Source: Lachnospiraceae bacterium UBA7182
GTDB taxonomy: Bacteria > Bacillota > Clostridia > Lachnospirales > Lachnospiraceae
Assembly: GCA_002491115.1 (NCBI GenBank)
Contig: DKVI01000001.1
Location: forward strand, 1-42,949
DNA length: 42,949 bases
Reading direction: 5' to 3'
The translations under genes were made by a program, and so were the position numbers. The notes under the pieces were generated by a model. That model made no database searches. It saw nothing but the letters and a program-made list of their open reading frames with translations, and was not told the origin of the DNA. Shown piece by piece: positions 40,699 through 42,949 of this stretch (its first letter is position 1; each line of letters opens with the position of its first letter).

Positions 40699-41304
40699 TT
40701 AGCCCTGTTTTAATGCCAGTGCCAGCGTGCGGGAAACCGCGCCCGCGATCAAAAAGCAGGCAACGGCCTCAATGAAACCCTGGAGCCCCACAAAGGCCAC
40801 CACGAACATAAAAGGGTTCGTCGCTCCCAGAGCCTCCACAAAAGTCTGTATGTATTCTGTGTGATAAAAGATAACTACCAGAGACGTCATATAAAGCACC
40901 GTATTCAGAAGCGGGCAGGCAAGGCTGGCCAGCAGATACGCTCCGTTTTTGAGCTTCTTTTTGGCGGCTTTAAATATAAGGCCGCAAAGCCATCCTTCCA
41001 GTACCCTGGGAACGATGCAGGTAAAAATGGTTCCGACGGGATTGATGCCCAAAAGCGCCGTTCCCAACGTGCTTATGCCAAAGCACTGCATCAAACTTGT
41101 AATGCCAAATACCAGGCCGCAGACCGCTCCGGCCGCCGGCCCTAAAATAATCGCTCCTACCGCCACCGGTACGGTCAGAAATGTAATAGAAAGTCCGGGT
41201 GTGCGTAAATACCCTAAAGGCGTAAAGGCCATCACAAAAATGATGGCGGCCATCAGAGCCAGTTCCACCAGATAGACTGTGTGTGTTGTCGTGCTGCTTT
41301 TCAT
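40699..41304 (-). CDS. ECF transporter substrate-binding (S) component, substrate unknown
   Basis: S components bind a vitamin or similar substrate and pair with an energy module (EcfA, EcfA', EcfT) encoded elsewhere. The 201-residue protein is very hydrophobic, with five or six membrane helices. TPLGYLRTPGLSITFLTVPVAVGAIILGP and GAVCGLVFGITSL resemble the ECF S superfamily. It may be of the vitamin or pantothenate type, but no riboswitch or neighbouring pathway gene supports this. AAGGAG precedes the start at 41304. A leader of about 150 bases precedes it. Confidence 0.82.
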   Translation of the reverse strand: MKSSTTTHTVYLVELALMAAIIFVMAFTPLGYLRTPGLSITFLTVPVAVGAIILGPAAGAVCGLVFGITSLMQCFGISTLGTALLGINPVGTIFTCIVPRVLEGWLCGLIFKAAKKKLKNGAYLLASLACPLLNTVLYMTSLVVIFYHTEYIQTFVEALGATNPFMFVVAFVGLQGFIEAVACFLIAGAVSRTLALALKQG

Positions 41305-41460
41305 GTTTTTCTCCTTTTTGGCTGATAAAACGGCGCATTTTTTGCGTCCCCTGTCTTTCAGCGCTTATTATTCCGGGGATGGATTTTAAAACAGCGAACG
41401 ATTTTTGAAGTAAAAGATTTGTATCGTTGATACGCTTTCTTACGAATAACGTTCTTCTAT
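41305..41460 (-). other. Leader of the ECF S component gene
   Basis: This leader has a GTATC-gtt-GATAC inverted repeat (41421-41433) near its 5' end and a purine-rich 3' part ending in the ribosome site. I see no match to FMN, TPP, THF, cobalamin or preQ1 riboswitch core sequences. The small inverted repeat may be an operator (inference). Confidence 0.4.
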
Positions 41461-41488
41461 ACTATAGCACAAAAAAAAGAAAAGGCAA
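41461..41488 (-). promoter_or_regulatory. Possible promoter of the ECF S component and P1 peptidase genes
   Basis: TGCTATAGT (41461-41469 on the minus strand) is an extended -10. TTGCCT lies 16 bases upstream as a weak -35 and falls inside the terminator of the preceding SseB-like gene. Confidence 0.45.
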
Positions 41489-41504
41489 GCAATTTTTGCC
41501 TGCC
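41470..41504 (-). terminator. Rho-independent terminator after the SseB-like gene
   Basis: GGCAGGCAA and TTGCTTGCC form a stem on the minus strand (41484-41504) followed by TTTTCTTTTTTTT. It follows the stop of the SseB-like gene by about 14 bases. Confidence 0.88.
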
Positions 41505-41517
41505 TATGTATCCTGTG

Positions 41518-42363
41518 TCATGACGGAGTCTGACTCACTCCGAACTTGTCCAGAAGCCTGGGAACCATCTCCTTTGTCAGCGGTAAAGAATATCCCATGG
41601 GATTGAGCATATATGCTTTCGCGTCTTTGACCCAGAATTTTGTAATCTCCGGAAACGGCACCTGGATGGGGCGCAGATCTTTCTGTCCGCGGGTATATTT
41701 CTGGAATTCCCACAGATCGGAAAAAACCGGAAAGAAATAATCGCCGTTCTGATGTTTTAAATAGGGCAGTTTACATTCTTTCAGATCAATCTGCTGATCC
41801 TTTTCATGTCCCTGGGGCGGCAGCACCGCAAGAAACAGACGCGCTTTCACCAGATTGGAAGAAAATTCCTCATCCAGCTCCTGTAAGTGCTTCATATCCA
41901 CATACTCTTTTTTCCTGCGCGCCTCCTGCATCAGGTACATACCGGTCAACTGAAGATTGGGCTGGTAAAACTGATTCTCCCGTATCTTTTCCTCGTATCC
42001 CTCCGGAAGAAGTTCTTTTAGTTCTACAGATACTCCCTCCCCCCCTGCCGAAACATAAAAGACCGCATTGACTCCCATGAACGGCAAAGTACTCAGATGC
42101 TGGCGTACCTGGTTCAGAAAAATATTTTCCTGTTTTTTCTCCACTTTCATCCGGACAGTCTTTAATTCCTTTACAGTCACACGGATGCCATTTTCCTCAT
42201 ACGCGTCGGCTGCGTTCTCGGCATCGTCTTTGGATGCGTACAAAAATACCTGGTCGTTAAACTCTTTTTCCTCGCACTCCACATAGGGCAGGTTGGTCAG
42301 AGGCGAAAAAAGCGCATACCCTTCTTTTAATGCCCTTGCTTCTGCGATCTTTTTTTCTGTCAT
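41518..42363 (-). CDS. SseB-like protein
   Basis: The 281-residue protein has an SseB-N-like domain in its C-terminal half: the YFFPVFSDLWEFQKY strand-helix and the late AYMLNPMGYSLPLTKE motif. The N-terminal half contains a related-looking segment (YALFSPLTNLPYVE and VFLYASKDDAENA), so it may be a divergent duplicate. SseB domains are found in unrelated contexts and no activity is known. The ATG at 42363 follows GAGGAG by eight bases; an in-frame GTG three codons upstream is less likely. It lies after the cupin gene and probably forms an operon with it. Confidence 0.7.
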   Translation of the reverse strand: MTEKKIAEARALKEGYALFSPLTNLPYVECEEKEFNDQVFLYASKDDAENAADAYEENGIRVTVKELKTVRMKVEKKQENIFLNQVRQHLSTLPFMGVNAVFYVSAGGEGVSVELKELLPEGYEEKIRENQFYQPNLQLTGMYLMQEARRKKEYVDMKHLQELDEEFSSNLVKARLFLAVLPPQGHEKDQQIDLKECKLPYLKHQNGDYFFPVFSDLWEFQKYTRGQKDLRPIQVPFPEITKFWVKDAKAYMLNPMGYSLPLTKEMVPRLLDKFGVSQTPS

Positions 42364-42377
42364 CTTATACACTCCTC

Positions 42378-42719
42378 TTACTCATTATAAACCAGAGCCA
42401 TCATAACAAGCTCCTCGTCCGAATCATTTTCAAAGCCGTGGCTCTGACCGCATTCGATGAGGCATACGTCGTCCGGCCCCACCGGAATCCGTTTTTTGTC
42501 ATGATCCACAAAAATGCCGTGTCCGGATATGACATAATAAGGCTCCGTCTCCCCGATATGCTCATGATAGCCAATACTGCTGTGAGGTTCCATCCGGATC
42601 AGCGCATACAGCCTTCCATGCCCGTTTAACTCTTCCGCTTCCAGAATATGATGCATCTCAAGGCGTCCGTTTCCGCCTCTTAAACCTTCCACTGTCCTGA
42701 TCTTTGCCTTGCGAACCAT
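42378..42719 (-). CDS. Small cupin-domain protein
   Basis: This 113-residue single cupin barrel carries the metal-binding set of the family: His52 and His54 in GYHEHIGE, with Glu57/Glu59 following, and His94 in GQSHGF. The glycine-rich GDGxx-type turn between them is VISGHGIF. Small cupins of this kind bind metal and sugar or amino-acid related ligands; the role here is unknown. AAGGAG precedes the start at 42719, and a near-consensus promoter lies upstream. It is followed by the SseB-like gene. Confidence 0.88.
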   Translation of the reverse strand: MVRKAKIRTVEGLRGGNGRLEMHHILEAEELNGHGRLYALIRMEPHSSIGYHEHIGETEPYYVISGHGIFVDHDKKRIPVGPDDVCLIECGQSHGFENDSDEELVMMALVYNE

Positions 42720-42749
42720 ACGTATTTCTCCTTTAAAAGTTTTTATTTT

Positions 42750-42778
42750 ATTGTACTATTATTCCCACTTTTCGTCAA
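42750..42778 (-). promoter_or_regulatory. Sigma-A promoter of the cupin/SseB genes
   Basis: TTGACG (42773-42778) and TACAAT (42750-42755) on the minus strand are exactly 17 bases apart, with the cupin start about 30 bases below. Confidence 0.85.
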
Positions 42779-42808
42779 CAATCCTGATTTTCCCTGCGGA
42801 TATCCCTC

Positions 42809-42837
42809 TGGACAAATCTTTTAATCTGCGTTACAAT
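42809..42837 (+). promoter_or_regulatory. Sigma-A promoter of rnpB
   Basis: TGGACA (42809-42814) and TACAAT (42832-42837) are exactly 17 bases apart. Transcription would start near 42844, where the RNase P RNA begins. It is divergent from the cupin promoter, 54 bases between the -10 boxes. Confidence 0.85.
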
Positions 42838-42843
42838 ATCCCT

Positions 42844-42949
42844 GCAATAAGTAAGCCAGACAATCGCGCCCGTCCGGGTGACGGGTGAGGAAAGTCCGGG
42901 CTTCACAGGGCAGGATGCCGGATAACGTCCGGTGGAGGCGACTCCAAGG
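42844..42949 (+). ncRNA. rnpB: RNase P RNA (rnpB), type A, 5' part only
   Basis: This is the catalytic RNA that trims tRNA 5' ends. The universally conserved GAGGAAAGTCCGGGC block is present, preceded by GTAAGCCAGACAATCGC and followed by CACAGGGCAGGATGCCGGATAACGTCCGG, as in bacterial type A RNase P RNA. The window ends about 105 bases in, so the distal half (with the ACAGAAA block) is missing. The start is placed by the promoter and may be off by a few bases. Confidence 0.95.

Noticed and set aside
41305..41460. Possible riboswitch in the ECF S component leader
   Set aside because: No core sequence of the vitamin riboswitches I know (FMN, TPP, THF, cobalamin, preQ1) is visible; kept only as a leader.

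Overview
The window looks like part of the chromosome of a motile, anaerobic Clostridia species, most like Lachnospiraceae (inference). The evidence is a Bacillota-type fla/che gene cluster (FliY, FlbD, CheC, CheD, CheV and a FliA/WhiG sigma factor), consistent GGAGG ribosome sites, an ECF transporter S component, a type A RNase P RNA and roughly 50% GC. No replication, plasmid or phage genes are present.

Positions 1-2600 are an accessory segment. It holds a short RelB/DinJ-like antitoxin whose toxin seems lost, a Uma2 (DUF820) nuclease-like protein and an AAA-ATPase/PD-(D/E)XK protein. From 28030 down to 2779 on the minus strand runs one long flagellar-chemotaxis operon: flgB, fliE-F-G-H-I-J-K, flgD, a TIGR02530-type gene, flgE, flbD, motA-motB, fliM, cheY, flgC, fliY, fliO-P-Q-R, flhB, flhA, fliA, two rod genes, cheC, cheD, cheV. 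It has a near-consensus sigma-A promoter in front of flgB and a strong terminator after cheV. Together these genes build the MS/C rings, export gate, rod, hook and stator, supply the late-gene sigma factor and carry the switch and adaptation proteins. The order departs from the usual clostridial one: flgC has moved next to cheY, and fliL, flhF and flhG are absent from their normal places.

Upstream (28310-31808, minus) are two chemoreceptor genes ending in their own terminator. Divergent from them (32067-38040, plus) is cheA-cheW-cheR-cheB followed by a PfkB sugar kinase fused in frame to a small helical protein that keeps its own ribosome site. Receptors, CheA/CheW, CheR/CheB/CheD adaptation, CheY, and the CheC/FliY phosphatases form a complete Bacillus-type chemotaxis circuit.

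Positions 38172-42949 are housekeeping and transport: an ABC ATPase-permease pair without a binding protein, a convergent P1-family peptidase with an ECF S component, an SseB-like protein with a cupin, and the 5' part of rnpB running off the right edge.

The most interesting observation is in FliY. Its CheC-type domain and its FliN-type domain are joined by a linker with three tandem copies of a peptide that closely matches the FliM N-terminal CheY-docking motif, while the usual N-terminal copy in FliY is absent. Second is the kinase fusion with an internal start site. All family assignments are from reading the sequence, without database searches.
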